From assembly GCA_905183005.1 (NCBI GenBank), contig CAJJDO010000007.1, positions 893,640 through 957,639 of the forward strand: a stretch of 64,000 bases of DNA. The letters run 5' to 3'. Both the position numbers and the translations under genes were made by a program. Positions 62,128-64,000 of the stretch are shown piece after piece. The notes under the pieces were generated by a model. That model saw only the letters and a list, made by a program, of their open reading frames with translations. It was not told where the DNA came from and ran no database searches. Positions within the stretch are counted from its first letter, which is position 1; the number at the start of each line of letters is the position of its first letter. Source of the DNA: Paramecium pentaurelia. Taxonomy: Eukaryota; Ciliophora; Oligohymenophorea; Peniculida; Parameciidae.

Positions 62128-63318
62128 AATTGAATAGTAATTTAACTTTAACTCGTAGTATATGAAACAATAATAATTGAAATAAAAATTTTGAAAATAA
62201 TTTAAGAATATATATTTTCGTTATTTATAATCCTAAGTATAACAAAAAACTTATTTAAAAATGTATTGATTAAGTAATTGCTCATTTAAGTGCATAATAA
62301 AAGTTAAAATATAGAAATGGAGGGAAATAAAATTATCATAATACTATAGAATGAAGTAATGAAAAATTTATAGCTACATCAGGATTAAGGATAGACTATT
62401 TAATTTGAAACTATAATCCAATAATAATATTGGTGGCTAACTAAGCTAATTATTTCTATTAATATATGATTGATGGATACTATTATTGATTATACTCCAA
62501 AAGTCTAAAATATTATATGATTTTTTAATTTTGATTTCTGATTTCTGATTCTAATTTTCTAATTCTTTTGGATTAGGAGAATATTGGTTAACTTTGATAA
62601 TCATTTTTAAATACTGAATTGTCTTTCTAAAAATAAGAAATCAGAATATTATAAGGTTAAAAATCAATTAGCTGGTATATATTTTAATATTTTAATATTG
62701 ATGGCCCAATAATATAAAACATCATGCTTTCTTATCTTAGAAAACAACAAAATTTTGTTGTCTTCTGATCTTTTATTCATTAAGATTAAATGAATATCAT
62801 ATATAGTTAAAGAAAAAGATTCGTTTTAAAATTTACAACAAACTAAGCAAATCACTTATAATATGGATTATTGCTTATTTTCATACTATTTCTTAAAATC
62901 AACTTAAAATCTAATTAAATGTATTATTATTAAGGGAAATCTTATATACACACGGAAATCATTTGCATTCATTCTCTTTAAGATAAACTTTCAACAATAA
63001 TTTAAAGAGAAATTATATTTATTCTAGCCTAATATCATATTTATATGTTACCAGAGTAGAATTTTCATCAAATGAATAGTCTCTAATAATTTACTTAATA
63101 TCTTATACGAAAAATGTTAACTTAGCAATTAATTATTTTTCATTAAGTTATTCTATAAGATTTTGCTTTAACTCCAAAAAAAAATTTATCTGTTAGTAGC
63201 TTTTGAATAAACCTCATCTTGGATTCTAATGTTTAAAGTAATCATAATTTAACTTAAACAATCTATTCTACTTTTTTTAATAAAAATTCAATACATTAAT
63301 AAAAGAATTAGATTTTCT
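62128..63318. repeat. Direct duplicate, copy 2 (1,191 bp)
   Basis: Second copy of 60936-62126. It begins AATTGAATAGTAATTTAAC right after the N and ends GATTTTCT at 63318, after which unique sequence follows. It should be counted once when estimating sequence length or repeats. Confidence 0.9.
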
Positions 63319-63541
63319 GTATAATAAATAAAGTGAATTATAATAGATAAGCATACAAAGACTTTTTTTGAATCTAAAATGGTAAATATTACTGCTTAAA
63401 AAATCTAATGAGTTTTAAATTATAATATTATTTACTTTGTTTACACATTTGAATGTGCTATTTACTAATTTTGATAATGCTATTGAATTAAATTTGAGCG
63501 TTTTAAAATATGTGATATTTTTTATTTATTTTTGAGAATAC

Positions 63542-64000
63542 TCATTCTTTCCTTTTTCCAGATTTTTTGGAACTTTTCTTCTCCTTAACAGTTTTTTTAA
63601 TTTTTGGAAGAGTTTTAAATTACTATTCCTCTTAGACAAAATGTTATTCCATCTCAATTCTTTATAGTTAAGGCGTACTCTCATGCGCTTAGGTCTAACA
63701 CGCCGTGGAGAACTAGTCCATTTGACTCCTTAACCAATAAGAGAGCTTTGATTTTATAACAACTTCTCTTTCAAAGAGTAAATCGCCCTTCATCACTGTT
63801 GAAAAAAAATAAATAACTTTTATTACTATCTTCATATTCAGTTACTTTTAGTACATCATTATCATCCAATAGTCTTCCATCAATAAAAGAAGAGAATTCT
63901 TCTACTTTACCTTTAATTAATTATCTTGAAGATGATTAGCTGGATTACTTCTATTCATCCTATTCAAGTGGAATAAATTAAATCGCAAATTACTTCTCCT
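63542..64000 (-). CDS. Uncharacterised protein, 3' part only
   Basis: The frame enters from the right edge of the window and ends in TGA at 63542-63544, so the start is missing. One 22-nt intron at 63796-63817 (with a GTT donor, unusual here) restores the frame. The visible ~145 residues include an acidic folded-looking part (VEEFSSFIDGRLLDDNDVL), then FEREVVIKSKLSYWLRSQ, and a strongly basic end (TVKEKKSSKKSGKRKE). The basic tail could direct nucleic-acid binding or nuclear import. No family recognised. Confidence 0.6.

Noticed and set aside
60936..63318. A genuine tandem duplication or mobile element
   Set aside because: Copies show no difference, carry no transposase or terminal repeats, and meet exactly at an N; an assembly overlap is the simpler explanation.

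Overview
The window is ciliate macronuclear-type DNA, most likely Paramecium. It is very AT-rich, and the genes are packed with tens of bases between them. TAA and TAG are read as glutamine, so TGA is the only stop. This can be proved inside conserved proteins: the invariant Gln of the GQMNEPPGAR motif in ATP synthase beta is a TAA at 21244-21246. Genes are interrupted by tiny introns of 19-30 nt, nearly all GTA...AG. I placed about 55 of them; about 48 are required to keep the reading frame open. All gene models below were rebuilt by hand under this code. Standard-code ORFs show only fragments of them.

Layout. 1-9020: uncharacterised and cytoskeletal-looking genes: a 5'-truncated Cys-pair protein, two B-box/RING-like zinc-finger proteins on the minus strand, a long coiled-coil protein, and one or two small ORFs split by an in-frame TGA. 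9636-11520: another coiled-coil protein. 11999-19736: a 2,553-residue CFAP46-like protein of the ciliary central apparatus. 19756-22074: a small unknown protein and mitochondrial ATP synthase beta. 22255-26459: an SCP/FCP1-type phosphatase, an uncharacterised protein whose stop codon abuts that of the phosphatase, and an SRPK-type kinase. 26676-35485: a giant protein with TPRs at both ends, a Gln-rich linker and 26 copies of a 28-residue Q/K/E repeat. 36111-45266: an Hsp110-type chaperone, a kinesin-1-like motor and RICTOR, the defining TORC2 subunit. 45302-52982: an unknown protein, a ubiquitin-specific protease, a helical protein, a multi-spanning membrane protein and an ankyrin-PH-AGC kinase. 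56061-58081: a protein with three SP-RING-like zinc modules.

From 52983 the gene density falls. 53.0-56.0 kb and 58.1-63.5 kb hold gene remnants, including a frameshifted surface-antigen-like pseudogene near 59.4-59.9 kb, a class often found near chromosome ends in Paramecium. At 60936-63318 a 1,191-bp segment is present twice with a single N between the copies, which looks like an unmerged contig overlap rather than biology. The window ends inside a minus-strand gene.

Functional themes are ciliary motility and structure (CFAP46, kinesin, coiled-coil proteins) and signalling: RICTOR lies within 10 kb of a PH-domain AGC kinase, the kinase class TORC2 activates. The genes alternate strands and I see no operons.
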